Origin: Alectoria sarmentosa
Lineage: Eukaryota; Ascomycota; Lecanoromycetes; Lecanorales; Parmeliaceae
Direction: 5' to 3'
Assembly: GCA_009733775.1 (NCBI GenBank)
Contig: WOGZ01000026.1
Span: forward strand, 1-64,000
DNA: 64,000 nt
This document shows, piece after piece, positions 42,871 through 53,981 of the stretch. The notes under the pieces are model-generated. The model was not told the origin of the DNA, made no database searches, and worked only from the letters and a program-made list of their open reading frames with translations. Position 1 is the first letter of the stretch. Each line of letters begins with the position of its first letter. Made by a program: the position numbers and the translations under genes.

Positions 42871-43639
42871 GACGAAGAGAATTCAAATTAGGACCGTGTA
42901 CTGAGGATCGTATAAGTGTAGCTCAGAGCATTACTCGGCGAAGAGATAGTATCTGGCCAATTTTGCAACTGTCCAGTCCAAGATCAACGTCACAATCAAG
43001 AGTGAGCCCAAAGAGAAATTCGTCAACACCACTCTGGTATCACTCATCTCGCTCACGGAGAGGAACTGCTCCCTAGACTATATCTGGCGATTGACTCAAC
43101 ACGCAAATGTTTTTCCGAGGTGTCCACGACTCCACCTGTGGCAGCTTGGCCCCACTCCCCAGCGCCGGGTAGTGAGAGTGAGTTTCTCGACGCTAGACCC
43201 AAGTTGACTCCCTATTTCGATTGTGTAATAGGTCAATTTCACTCCCAAAATTACAAAATTCTTACACCGTAAACATTCAGACTCTACGTTATCAGTAACA
43301 CACAAAGTTGGAATGTATTGGAAGTGTTCATAACAATGGCACCTTGCGCCCTTGACATAGATGAGCGAGAAGCTTTGGCGACAAGTCTCCTAACCGTAGC
43401 AGAATACTAAGGATAAGGACTCCGCTCCTTAGTATTCTGCTACGGTTACCGGTCTTTACAGACTCAAGAACGGTCCAAAAGCTTGAAAATCTAGTGAGAA
43501 TACATCTCATTGATGGAAACCCAGTCGGCATAAGTGGTAGAGAGAAAATACAATTGATTAGTATTTGTTCCCTACTGCTTTGTGTGCCTCCAACTGTGTA
43601 TCGATTCCTCGAACAGGAAAAAGTGCAGAGACCCAGAGT
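42871..43639. other. Intergenic with perfect hairpin
   Basis: Promoter side of MFAP1 on the left. The perfect inverted repeat at 43391-43448 is the only structured feature. Confidence 0.55.
43391..43448. mobile_element. TA-flanked perfect inverted repeat, possible mini-MITE
   Basis: Arms of 23 bases (43391-43413 and 43426-43448) pair perfectly around a 12-base loop. Both arm ends are TA...TA, so the unit can be read as a 54-base element with 21-base terminal inverted repeats (start ACCGTAGCAGAATAC) and a TA target duplication, as made by Tc1/mariner-type transposases. No transposase is present. A 12-base piece of the arm (GTAGCAGAATAC) also occurs near 23,445, which may be chance. Alternatives: a foldback fragment, a structured RNA or an assembly hairpin. 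Confidence 0.5.
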
Positions 43640-44338
43640 TCAGATTTGCTTCGGACCCGTCACCCAAAGCTGGACCATTGCCCCGTGGTTTTGCTTGTTA
43701 CATGAGCACCTCTTCGTCGTCCTAGGTAGCTGCAGCCTGCTCTTGAGCACCCTCGATTCTTCCTCTGTCTCCGCCCCCATCTCTTGCGGATATCTCGCAT
43801 AATCATTTTCAACAATCACCGTGAAATCGAGGCATTCCTTAGCACCACGTCCATATGGGCGCTGGGATTCGATACTCATCTTTTGATAGGTCCTGGGTGA
43901 GGCCTAGAATAAAGGTTTAGGACGGTTGGTCAGCAATGTTCCCTTGAAGCTACCAGGCCATACATGTTGACTGGTTTGCTCAAAAGCCTCATCAGCCTCA
44001 CGGTCCTCTTCATACTTAAAGCTGAAAGATCCTGCCGTGTCAGGGAATGGTTTGGCACCTGGTAGATCGGGGTCTATACGACCTTGCGTGTTAGTGAGCA
44101 CACATGCCCAAACGCTAATAGAGACACCATCCTTGTCTCCAATGCATCATTCGATCTGAGCTATCAGTGCAGTCATTTCCTCCGAAACAACTTCCCCCTT
44201 CAAAAGGAGGGCCTCCGTCTCCGCAACAAGTACCAGCGCACTCTGAGGACACTCTTCATAGTCCCTGTCTATATCGCAAGCGACGAAAAGGTATGCATGG
44301 ATTTTCAACCGTGGGCATATCAGCTCCACGGAATCCAT
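43640..44338 (-). pseudogene. Unidentified gene relic, one frame with two stops
   Basis: A single minus-strand frame remains protein-like from an ATG at 44338 to 43640 but contains TGA at 44149-44147 and TAG at 43906-43904. The pieces include MDSVELICPRLKIHAYLF, VAETEALLLKGEVVSEEM, IDPDLPGAKPFPDTAGSF, YEEDREADEAFEQ, FTVIVENDYARYPQEM and a last part with RCSCNKQNHGAM. No indel is needed to join them. No splice donors flank the stops, so introns do not explain them. Family not recognised. About 232 codons in all. Confidence 0.45.
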
Positions 44339-44757
44339 TCTTGTTGCTGTTGACCCGTACAATCATTCTTTGTCATCTACTTGACGTATTCTCATCAAGC
44401 TCTGGGTCTCGAGCAGTATGTCAGACCATCAGCAGTCATGGCATTGTGAAATGAAGGGATATAACCACATCGCCTCTGACTGCTTTGACTGGAATTCTTA
44501 CCAAAATATAAGTCTAATCTTCCTCTTCTTCGTTCTTATATACTAAGGCCTTGCCATCCCTGCTTCCCCCACCGATTGGGTATTCCGGGTGTGAGATTGA
44601 CGTCTCAAACCCAGTCCTTCTCGGATACATACCACAATATCTCATCGCTGAATGGATTGAAACCCATTTGCACCCGTCCTCCATGTGGGCCACATCCCCT
44701 GAAGCGTTTGCAACTTGTAAGCTTGGCCATAAACGTACTTGCAATCTAAATCTATCT
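44339..44757. other. Intergenic
   Basis: Nothing recognised between the relic and the next minus-strand gene. Confidence 0.5.
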
Positions 44758-45492
44758 CTAATCCAGTCCAGCCAACAACACGTCTAAAATCTGCCGTACA
44801 CCGAACGTGAGATCAAAAAAACTTAGCACTACCCAAACAACAGCAAATATTGGAAACAAAACGCCACAGAACCCACAACAAACGATCCCAGCCATCATGC
44901 ACTGCAACACCGCCAGAACGACATCCCATGGCATGACTCGAGCGACGGCGGTCAATGTCAACGTAAAGGCACCGTACGTGAACGCAAGGCGTGCTGAAGG
45001 AGCTACGGACAAGGAGGCATTGACGGCGGCGGCGTATATCTGTCTGTACATTTGAGACAGGCCGGGTACTGCGTCCGGCGCTGGGACGAAGACGGACCAC
45101 GTTCGGAAGACGATGTGCCAGGTCGAGGTGAGGTTTCTTCGAGAGTCATCACGGGTCGAGAGGGCATTGTGGGTCTCCACGGGCCTGACGGGCAGGCTGT
45201 GATCGGTGCTCGGAGACAGGTATGGCAGGAGCGAATTTTCTCTGCTATCATGCTCGATAGCTGTCTCCTCGCTGACGTTGGAATCCTGCTGCAAAAGAGG
45301 TTCGGAATGTGGATCTGAGGGGTGTTCAAAGCCGAGAACAACAATCGTTAGTACTGAAGATAGATGCAGCAGACCTAACAATTGGATGCTCTAAGGATGT
45401 TCAATTTGGAAGGCGAAGACTAACTGCGTACTAGAAATTTGCCTCGGAATCGAAAGATTGCCGCCTCTTTGCGCTCCTTCTGGGCCTGTCAT
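44758..45492 (-). CDS. Hypothetical membrane protein, two exons
   Basis: Family unknown. A short first exon (45492-45432) reads MTGPEGAQRGGNLSIPRQIS. The intron is 45431-45315 with a GTACGC donor, a perfect TACTAAC branch and a CCTCAG acceptor. Exon 2 (45314-44758) continues in phase as NPHSEPLLQQDSN. About 205 residues. After a polar Ser/Asp-rich region comes QMYRQIYAAAVNASLSVAP, then at least three hydrophobic segments: LAFTYGAFTLTLTAVARV, VLAVLQCMMAGIVCCGFCG and LFPIFAVVWVVLSFFDL. The unspliced frame upstream of exon 2 has no ATG, which supports this model. Confidence 0.55.
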
Positions 45493-45756
45493 GTCTGGCC
45501 AATGGATCCGTAGTGGAGAGAGCCGCGTAAGTCATCTATGATACTAGCGATGCGCACCTCTTGAGATGCCTCACAAATCACAAATGAATGTTCGCCGGCA
45601 GCAGTTCATAAAATCAGTCTCGAATCAATGAGTAGCAAGCGAAAATGTTTCCTAATTTAGGTAAGAGTTGCATAGAAGAGTTCTGACGCTTATACTGTAG
45701 GCGGATTTCAAGCCCCAATTGATAGGCCTTGGCTGCTCAAGCGTTTTGCATATGTA

Positions 45757-46671
45757 CTACTGACGGTGATTTGGGCATCCACAATCCGGCTGACATCTCT
45801 TGCAATGACTCTTCCTTTTCCCAGGACCCCCACACCTTTCCTGGACATGAAAAGCTGGCCTTGCTCGCTCGTCTTCATTCATATCCATAGATCCTCCCAG
45901 AATGCACTCCCTTCCCTCTATCAATCTCCCAACGTCTGCCCTCGGCCACATAGGCTGCTTGTATCTCCCCAATCCTTTCGTTCGGAAAACGGTGATCTTC
46001 TCATACCATACATCGTGGTTCTCGTGCCAGATCGTAAAGTCCTCGTCAAAGTCCTCTGGGCGTGACCTGAAATCATCGAACAAGGTCTGCATAAACCCAT
46101 CGCGGCTCCAATATTCGTTCACCAACTCTGGTTCTTGAAATGCGACCTCCAACTGCTTCCATCCTTTTAATCCGCACAGTGCCCTCAGCCATCTACTAGA
46201 TTTCGGAAGATCATAGTGAACATCTTCTGCAGAGGTGGTAGGACGCCATCGACGAGTCCCTCCCGCTATCCAGTCGTCTGCAGAGATGACTAACAAATCA
46301 AGATCGAGCTCTTCTTCACCAAACAGATATCCATTCTCTCTTCCGAGCCCCAAGAAATGGGTCAGGTCACCAGGATAGAGGTACTCGATATCCAACGTTT
46401 TCAAGGCCGCTATCTGGTATGGGCGGAGGCGTAGAGAAGACAAGAAGTTGACTTCGGGAACGTATTGATTGCCAAAGTAATGGAGAGCGAGGGGGATGAC
46501 GCGGGTTTCGTAGTAGACCTGGCGGTTTGTGGATAAGAGGGAGAGGTCGAGAGAGAAACGGTAGGGAGGGTCAAGAGAGCGAACCTCCGGTTTGTTCCGC
46601 AGGGCAAGATGGAAGATATTGCTGCGGATTTCGAAGGGGAGGGTCAAGAGGGTCGGTGGAGGGTTCGCCAT
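45757..46671 (-). CDS. 2EXR/F-box-like fungal protein
   Basis: 304 residues in one exon. It opens with the fungal 2EXR/F-box-like signature LLTLPFEIRSNIFHLAL, followed by LSLLSTNRQVYYETRVIPL, a pattern of a large fungal-specific family of unknown function. The middle has LRPYQIAALKTLDIEYL. The C-terminal tail carries six cysteines in about 25 residues (CGGPGKRKSHCKRCQPDCGC), possibly a small metal-binding knot, which is unusual for the family. Role unknown; F-box relatives recruit substrates to SCF ligases, but Skp1 binding is not shown here. Confidence 0.65.
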   Translation of the reverse strand: MANPPPTLLTLPFEIRSNIFHLALRNKPEVRSLDPPYRFSLDLSLLSTNRQVYYETRVIPLALHYFGNQYVPEVNFLSSLRLRPYQIAALKTLDIEYLYPGDLTHFLGLGRENGYLFGEEELDLDLLVISADDWIAGGTRRWRPTTSAEDVHYDLPKSSRWLRALCGLKGWKQLEVAFQEPELVNEYWSRDGFMQTLFDDFRSRPEDFDEDFTIWHENHDVWYEKITVFRTKGLGRYKQPMWPRADVGRLIEGRECILGGSMDMNEDERARPAFHVQERCGGPGKRKSHCKRCQPDCGCPNHRQ

Positions 46672-47913
46672 CGCTGATGGGGCGGGTTGTTGTGTGACGG
46701 GGCTTGAATCGACTTAACGGTGCGCAGGAACGCTTGCTGCTGCCTGAGTCTCCTGGAAAACAGTGATAGGCTCAAAGACGCCTGTTCAACCTTCTGTGGT
46801 GCTATTCCTCGGAGTGGTTGCTGACTTAGCTCCCACCATCAATGTCCATAGCAAACGCAATGTGCACCAACGAGCATTCTATTGTTTGATAGCCGGCATG
46901 AATTTGCAGTCAGGTTCAGAACCTCATATAGGTCTCCCCGGGCAACGAGGCAACGTGATTGGCAGCTGGTGGGAGTCCGAGGTTCCTCCAGGTGCCGAAT
47001 GCCGACGCTTAGTATGAAATCCGGGTAGCAGAGGTGAGTCGTTAGCGTGCCGCTAATCAATTTCTCGAGTATATAAGTCCCTTCCCTCTCGCCCTCTTCT
47101 TCTCTCCTCATACTTACCTTGTGAAAATCTGGGCGATCAAGAAGGCCTTCGATTAAGATTTGAGCCCTGCATTGCACATCGCGGAGGCAAAAGTCCTTGA
47201 GTTGCCTTCGGGCACCTCATTCGCGCAATTTTTGATGGTCTTCCCTCACCTAAAGAGGTTTCATTCTTTTCATTGATGTTCCATGCCTTGTGCTGGATCT
47301 TGAAGAAGAGATTGTAGGTTTGGTTGCTCAATAGTAGGTTTGTAGACTGACTCGACGTTCACGCTCGTGTTGATATCTATTTCGATAACATGCTGTTCAG
47401 CTTCGTAGAGTTCGTCCACAGTGGGCTGCAAAATTTCCCCAGTTGTTACGTGGCACCATGTGGTAAAGGCTTGTTGCTGCGTTAATTGTTTCTGAGTACC
47501 GTCATTACCCTGTCACTTTCGCCCTATGGCTTCCTTTACGACTGGTTACCTCTATTCAGGCGAAGACGATTGCAGCAGCTCAAGTATTTGATTTCATTCC
47601 AAGTACCTCGTCTTGAGAATCTACATATGCTGAGATTATGCACGTTCTCCCTCTCAACGACTCTGATATCTCTATGCTGCTATCAAGAGCGGCGGCTCCC
47701 CCAGAGGCCTGTATCACCCAAGCGAAGTAATCTACTTTCCTCGAGGGTTGTCCAGACAGTATTACGAGGGGCAACATGTACTTTTCCATGCTGCCTCTAG
47801 TTCAGTCGACGTCTATATTTTTAAACAGGGAATGCGTGTCTAGGACGAAGCATTAGCCTGACGACAAGTAGCTTTCCAAATTGTCGCCTTCAGAACCCGT
47901 GAATGATGTCAGA
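46672..47913. other. Intergenic
   Basis: No supported gene. Frames up to 112 codons without motifs. Confidence 0.5.
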
Positions 47914-49315
47914 TCAAAGGACCTTTGGTCCCCACATCTTCTCCAATTTCAGCGGTGCTACACCCAGATTATTCCGATTCCGGTAGAAAACCACATCCTT
48001 GCCCAATCCCTCTGCACCACGACTCTCCTCGACCCACTGACACCACCTCGCATTCGTCCACAGGCTCTTCAGAAATCCAGCAGGGCCGTCCTTGATGTCC
48101 GACAGGTAATGGCGGCCCATGACCGGCTTGATGGCTTCGGTGGCTTCGTCAGCATGGTAGAATGGAATGGTCGAGACGTAGTGGTGCAAGACGTGGGTTT
48201 CAATAATTCCGTGGAACAAAGAGCGGCCGATGAATCCGAACTCGCGGTCGATGGTGGCTGCAGCTCCGCGAGTGAAACTCCAAGACTTGGCTCCGTAATG
48301 AGCGATCGAGGGATCGGTGTGCTGCAAATATGTGATTGCGACTTGGTAATATCATCAGTCAATGCTTTGACGTAGTAGAATCATTCTACTGATATGGGGT
48401 AAAGAAAAGCGCCATACCTAACCAATGGTTGACCCACATGTACGGTATAATATACCAAGTCAGGATGTTGTACCAACCAAAGGCCTGTGCAATCTCATAC
48501 AGCAGTATCGCCATGAGACCAAGACCCAAATCACTTAGAGCGATATACTTGGCATCTTTGGCCTCGAACAGAGGACTTGAAGTGCTGAAATGGTTCACGC
48601 CTCCCACAGGTCCGTTGTGCTTTCCCACTCCACGGCCTTCACTCTGCCGCTCATGGTTATTGTGTCCGGTGTTATTCTGCAGCAGGTACAGAGGCCATCC
48701 AATGAGTTGGCGGCCGAACAAAACCAAGGCCGTCATCAAAGGCGCCTCCTCAGTCAGCTCCGTCAGTTCGTAAACCTTCCTTCGGGCCCTGCTTGCGTAG
48801 ACTTGACGTGTTTTTGGAAGGAACACCATGTCTCGTTCCATGTGGGCTGTGCTCTTATGGTGCTTGCCATGAGAGATTTTCCAGGAGAAGTAGGGGACAA
48901 AGAGCGCCGAATGCAACACCCAGCCCGTGCTATCATTCAGCGTTTTGGAGCTTGAAAAAGCTTGGTGGCCACACTCGTGAGCTATGACCCAAAGACCAGT
49001 CGCAAAAAGGCCTTGCAAGAAACCATAGAGGACCCAGAGACCAAATCGAAGTCTTGATGAGCGGACGTACTCGGACGTTGCATAATTGTGGAAGACATAG
49101 AACGTTGACGCTAGCAGGAGCATGTCCCGAGCAATGTAAGCAAAACCACGTAGAGCTGATCTCTTGAAGCAGTGCGGCGGTATGGCGTCTCGAATCTGCT
49201 TAATGGTGTAGTCTGGCACTTTGAACTCGTTGCCATAGGTGTCGACGAGCTCGCCATAGTCAAGGTCTGGGATATCTTGATCTAGAACAGATTCGAGCAC
49301 TGTGTCAGTCAACAT
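47914..49315 (-). CDS. Delta-12 (oleate) fatty acid desaturase
   Basis: Membrane desaturase of the ER that converts oleate to linoleate in phospholipids, using cytochrome b5 as electron donor. Exon 1 is 49315-48418; the intron is 48417-48342 (GTATGG...CCAAG); exon 2 is 48341-47914. 441 residues. The three histidine boxes are intact: HECGH, HGKHH (in KISHGKHHKSTAHM) and HVLHH (in IIETHVLHHYVSTIPFYHA). Paired membrane helices include LWVLYGFLQGLFATGLWVIA and LGLGLMAILLYEIAQAFGW. FKVPDYTIKQIRDAIPPHCF near the N-terminus is typical of the family. The spliced join is VNHWL-VAITYLQHTDPS, the normal family sequence. It differs from delta-15 enzymes only subtly, so omega-3 activity cannot be excluded. 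Confidence 0.9.
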
Positions 49316-51304
49316 GGTGATATGTCAATACTGAGAGTAGTATCTAGTATCAATGTTGGAAGGGGAAGGAGGATACTTGGTCATCGACAATACTATTCCA
49401 AAATATACCAAAATTAAGTTGAACTTATTCGAAGTGAAGCTGATGTGAGAGGGACTTGTGCACATGCGGCTAGACGTGGTTAACCAAAGTTGTTGAATTC
49501 GCTTAAAATAATGGGGCCACCAGGGCGTCTGCTCAGCCTTGCCCAGATGCATCTGAGCAGGCGATCGGTAGTGTAGTGTATTCGGTCATGGCTTTTCAGC
49601 TTTGGTGGAGATGGAACTGCTTGTGGCTTTGTCGCTCCATCACTCCCTTGGGCGGACGAAAGCCACTCACTCATTGCGCGCTCGTCTAATGAATAGGAGT
49701 AGCTTTGTGTGGAGGTTTGAATTTTGAGGACTTGACATGATATGCTTTTACTTGTCTGACTGTTCGAAGATGACTAGAGTTGCTACGGTCTCGGGAATAG
49801 TCGTCATGTTACTTGACTTTTGCTCCCTGTTCACCGGCTGTCCCGTTCAACACCTAGGCCAGGTACGCTAGATAAGGATACCTCTTCTCGAAGAAGCTGC
49901 TCGCTGTGGTAGCCGTATCTGACTCAGAGTGAATCTGAGTAAGCCAAGCTCCATAGAACGATGGGATTGGGCCATAATTTTGAGGCGGTAGAAATCTGTG
50001 TCCTAGTCCAAATGCCAACTAGTTACTTCCAAATAAGATACTCTATCGTGATCGAAAAATTGCGATTGGAATTTCTTCAGCCCCATCGCCAAGCCTACAG
50101 ATGAATCACAATGAAATCCTGAAAGTGCCATCTCCAGTATAACGAAGGATGGCTTTCCCAGCCGTGGGTGAGAGCATGACTATATGATTGTACGATTCTT
50201 ATTCAAAGCACATGTGAACCAGCTTAGTCATGCCAGAGGCTCCAGAATGCCATCGAGATACGCGGTAGGTATTATTGTCGAGGGTTGGCTACTAACAGCG
50301 TGCATACGGGGAACGATACGGATCTTCACTGACTGTCAGGATAAGGTGTCAGCACTTGTAGGCCGAGCTTTGACAATGGTGACTTCAAGTCGTCCATTTC
50401 TGAAGACAACAGCTGGGAATTCGGTCAAGTCGTTACTCTGGTGCTACTGAACCCACCATTCCTTTCCTTTTTCGAGTCGTGTATGGTGACATTCGCCCTG
50501 TCAACACGTATGATGCAGGTCTCTACTCAGTCTTGTTCTTTTTCAGAAGTTGTTCTTAAGCCGGCGAAGCCCATGCCTTCAGCCAAACATACCTCCAGTG
50601 TCATCCAACGATCAAACACAATTCCTCATGGGCCTACTCAGTCCTATCATGACCTCTTCAATTTATGATGGTTTTGCCGATTGATCTTCCTGATATGCTG
50701 CTCAACGCCAGTCATAGCTTGAAATGCCATGTGGCTTCTCTGCTACTATGATTTAATGAACTTTCTGTTTACTCCCGGGACTTCTATCCTACCTGGATCT
50801 GTGACATCGCTCACTCTCAATCTGGGCCTCGTCTGGGCCTTTACCATCTCGGTCCTCTCCCTTCAGAACCTTGACCGAAGATGGTATCGTCGTTGGGCAA
50901 GAATTTCGATGCATTGGCACCCGCGGCGACTATTCTGAAAGAGGTGGATCGAGATTGCTTTTTTGGACTTGGGCGCAGCAGTCATGGTTTTGATTGCGTT
51001 TTGATTGGGATTTCTCGGATTTCCTGAGGCTTGATGATGGCAGGCTGGCACTCTTGGATAGAACAGAAGAGGCAAGGCTTGAGGAGGATACGCTCAAAGA
51101 ATTTGGTACTTATAGATACTATACATGACCACTGTAATATCTGATCCCTCCTCGCAACTCAATGCGGTTTATTTCATTGGTAGAGTAGAGTATTAAATGG
51201 ATCCCTAATAGCAAGTACCATGTGCCGTTGAAATTCTCCACTATTAAAGTCATCGACGACACCTATTTCCTCAACTCGACCTCCACCAAACCCAATCAAC
51301 CACC
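49316..51304. other. Intergenic
   Basis: Two kilobases without a supported gene. The left part is the promoter side of the desaturase; the right end holds the ALB1 leader. Confidence 0.5.
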
Positions 51305-52153
51305 ATGGCAAAAACCGCAAGGCTCAAGAACTCCAACAAAGGTATCCCCCCCATGCCCCACCCTCTGCCCGATTATCCCAACCCCCTTCCCCCCCTCTCC
51401 CTCAACCGCATCCCCCCTCCTCCCCATCCTCCAGCAACCACCACCACCACCACCACGACCGCTAACCCCTCCCTCCCCCCCCAGCGCCCTCAACCCACTC
51501 CCGCGCCTCCCGCCGCGCCTCCTCCCCCTCCCTGAACCTCGACAAATCCCTCGCAACCCTCCCACCACCACGACCGGCCCGGCGCTCCTCCTCCTCCTCC
51601 AACGTCCTCGCGCCCCGCCACGGCGCCGGCGTCACGAAATCGAAAGCGAAACCCAAGGGCCGGGTGCTGAAGCGGAAACAGAAGATGCGGGTCGACAGGG
51701 GCAAGGATCGGGCGGAGGCGGTGGGGGATAAGAGGGAGAGGAAGCGCGGGGGCGGGAGGAGGGGGGAGGGGAGGAATGTGAGTTTGTGATTTTTTTTTTG
51801 TTGGGGAGGGAAGGGGGGGGGGTGGGGGGTTTGGTGGGTTTTGTGGCTGATTGGGTTGAGGGTGGGTAGGCTGATTGGGATGAGTTGNNNNNNNNNNNNN
51901 NNNNNNNNNNNNNNNNNNNNNNNNNNNNNNNNNAAAGAGGAGGAGGAGGGGGAAGGGGAAGGGGAAGGGGAAGGGGAAGGGGGGGGATGGAGAAGAGGGG
52001 TGGGAGGATGAGGATATGGATGTCGATGTCGACGTCGATGGGGGTGGAGGGAAGGAAGGGGCGGGTAAGGAGGATTTGATGAATGAGGGTACTGTGAAGG
52101 ATGGCGCGGATGGGGTTGATACAATGAAGGCGGTCGAGGAGGAGATATTGTGA
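51305..52153 (+). CDS. ALB1: Ribosome biogenesis protein Alb1
   Basis: Small nuclear factor that works with Arx1 in export of pre-60S ribosomal particles (family knowledge). Exon 1 is 51305-51341 (MAKTARLKNSNK); the intron is 51342-51484. Exon 2 starts at 51485 and reads SRASRRASSPSLNLDKSLAT, then VLAPRHGAGVTKSKAKPKG, then RVLKRKQKMRVDRGKDRAEA, the Alb1 signature of a Ser/Arg start, an H-GAGV motif and a basic helix. A GTGAGT donor at 51778 starts a second intron. An assembly gap of 46 Ns (51888-51933) and a (GGGGAA)n tract hide its acceptor. The last exon is acidic (EDEDMDVDVDVDGGGG) and ends with MKAVEEEIL at 52153. Exon 3 begins within or just after the gap. Confidence 0.7.
51888..51933. 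other. Assembly gap (46 N)
   Basis: Run of N flanked on both sides by G-rich, low-complexity sequence, inside the second intron or third exon of ALB1. Confidence 1.
51945..51980. repeat. (GGGGAA)n tract
   Basis: About five GGGGAA units directly after the gap, ending in a run of G. Read in the ALB1 frame it would encode Gly-Glu repeats. Confidence 0.85.
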
Positions 52154-52456
52154 GCTTCCACGGGGGAAGACGTTGTGCGGGACTGGCTTTCGGGAGCTAC
52201 GGTTTGATGGCGAGGGCAAAAGTTATGATGATACCCAGAAAGTGATAGGGGATAGATTTGCTACGCTGGAATTAAGGCTTGATCAATCCTGCACCGTGGC
52301 AACGATCGTCAGTCTCCCAGGATATATATACGCTTAATGTCTCCCAGACCGAGATCAGGCCCAATGCATCTGGTTCCGAGCAGTGATGAAGCGTGTGTAT
52401 AGACGAGCGAAGGAACATGTTGGCCCTCCTGCACGCCATGACGCGAGCCCTGATGA
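52154..52456. other. Intergenic between convergent ALB1 and LAS1
   Basis: About 300 bases holding the two 3' ends. No feature seen. Confidence 0.6.
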
Positions 52457-53226
52457 TCAGACGGTGCCAATAGGCTTCGGGGTCCACCTCCCCTGCCACC
52501 TCTGCCAACCTCCAGGCTGCTCTTCATCGTCTCCATCCACCTCTTCCCTCACATACCTAGACCCGTCCAGTATCGCCTGGTTCTCATTCCCTACACTGGC
52601 GACGTCCCCTCCGAGACCCTTCCAATAATCATCCCACAACCACTCCAACGCCCTCTGCGCCGCGCTCCTCAGATTCGTCAAGTTCGGCATATCCCCATGC
52701 GTAGCCTCGTGCCGTAGGTCGACGAAGACAGCCGGCAGGCCAATTTTCTGTGCTTGGGTGTACATGGAGATTTTATATTTGGATTCTTGTTGGGAGTCGA
52801 GGAGGCCGGTGACGAAGCTTGTTTTCAATTTCGTTAATTGGTTGGAATCAGGAATACATATTCGAGAAGAGGGCGAGACACACCGAGATATTGCAGTGAT
52901 GTGAGAAGCCTTGATGGCGAAAATCGGCATCTGCTCCGCGGGCTTTTCATCGATCAAGACTGCTTCGGTGAGAAGCCAGGTTGATTCGACGGCGTGGGGG
53001 AGGTTCCCACGCAGCTTCCATGCAGATACCTGGGAAACACCTGTGAGTTGGCTATGATGGATGGATGAGAAGCGGAGCCTACCTGTTCGCAAGCTTTCCT
53101 CCTCAGATCAGGATCTGCCGGTTCACTGCTTGCTGAGTTGGGGAAGAACCATTTTCGGACGCTCAGTAGCTCGCTATGGTCCCGCCATGGCGTCCAGACG
53201 ATCTGCAGGCGCTCTGCCATTGTCAC
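52457..53226 (-). CDS. LAS1: Las1, pre-rRNA ITS2 endonuclease subunit
   Basis: HEPN-type nuclease subunit that, with the Grc3 kinase, cuts ITS2 in 60S ribosome maturation. Exons are 53226-53083, 53029-52884 and 52817-52457, all in phase. About 216 residues. Conserved Las1 pattern: IVWTPWRDHSELLSVRKWFF near the start, DPDLRRKACEQ joined to VSAWKLRGNLPHAVESTWLL, and AISR joined to FVTGLLDSQQESKYKISMY. The HEPN catalytic motif is VFVDLRHEATHGDMPNLTNL, an Arg-His-x(3)-His pattern. The usual short fungal ending is GRWTPKPIGTV. Shorter than yeast Las1 but normal for filamentous fungi. Either of the first two Met codons could be the start. Confidence 0.88.
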
Positions 53227-53227
53227 T

Positions 53228-53981
53228 TATGGAGTCACGCAAGGGCAAAACTCGTAATGTTGATTTGGCAAAAACTCGTCGGCCGACCGCCGCGTGTCAG
53301 AATTCTATTTTAAGCCTGGAGGAAGCCTGTTTAGTACGGGCTTTGCATCTCCCCCCCAGAAGCTTTCGTGAATGGAGCGCGCACACATTGCCCAATAGGC
53401 CATATCAGCGAACAGGGTGAGGACGATTTCGAAAGGGCAAGATATAGGAGAGAGGAGCTTGAGCATCTCCGCGCGGCAGACAGAGAGCAACAAAAGTTTC
53501 TCGATATGGTAACAGTCTAGGGCTGCACTCCTACCAAGAGCAGTCAAAGCTAACGCGGAGATTATGATCTACTTGCAAAAGAACTTGATTCGGTTGCACA
53601 TATGGAAACTTCGCAGACCGACGCACCTCTCGAAGAGGAGAGAGAAGCATGCAATCCTCCTTTCCAACTTTTCCGGAAATACAGCACCACCTGACGCAAT
53701 GGTCCTCCACAGGACCTTACTTGGAAACAGCCACTCGGTCCAATAGATGCCTCCTCTTTCGACTGCACGGCAGGTCTTTCGTCACACACCCCCCCTTTGT
53801 TTTGCTCTTGCTCAATCTCACCCTACCAGGAGATGGATCCTACAGGACTCGCAAAATTGCCTTGGAAGAGGAAATCGTCATTAGGGTGATGACTGAAAAG
53901 GACTTCTCTTTGGAGCTGTCGAGGTGTCGTCCGGGCCAGAAACGGCCAGCCGAGGGAAAATCTATTCCGAATCCGCGCTAG
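53228..53981 (+). pseudogene. Unidentified gene relic with repeated stops
   Basis: A plus-strand frame reads protein-like segments with stops at 53311 (TAA), 53332 (TAG), 53518 (TAG), 53551 (TAA) and 53692 (TGA), and no indels. Segments include YGLCISPPEAFVNGARTHCP, EDDFERARYRREELEHLRAA, DYDLLAKELDSVAHMETSQT and EREACNPPFQLFRKYS. In the first 190 bases another frame (from ATG 53228, MESRKGKTRNVDLAKTRR) is also open, and from 53649 a third frame ends KRPAEGKSIPNPR at 53981. Introns could explain part of this, but no donor/acceptor pairs that keep the frame were found. Family unknown. It lies back to back with LAS1. Confidence 0.35.

Noticed and set aside
48374..48390. Short palindrome with 8-base arms in the desaturase intron
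   Set aside because: Too short to be notable; likely chance.
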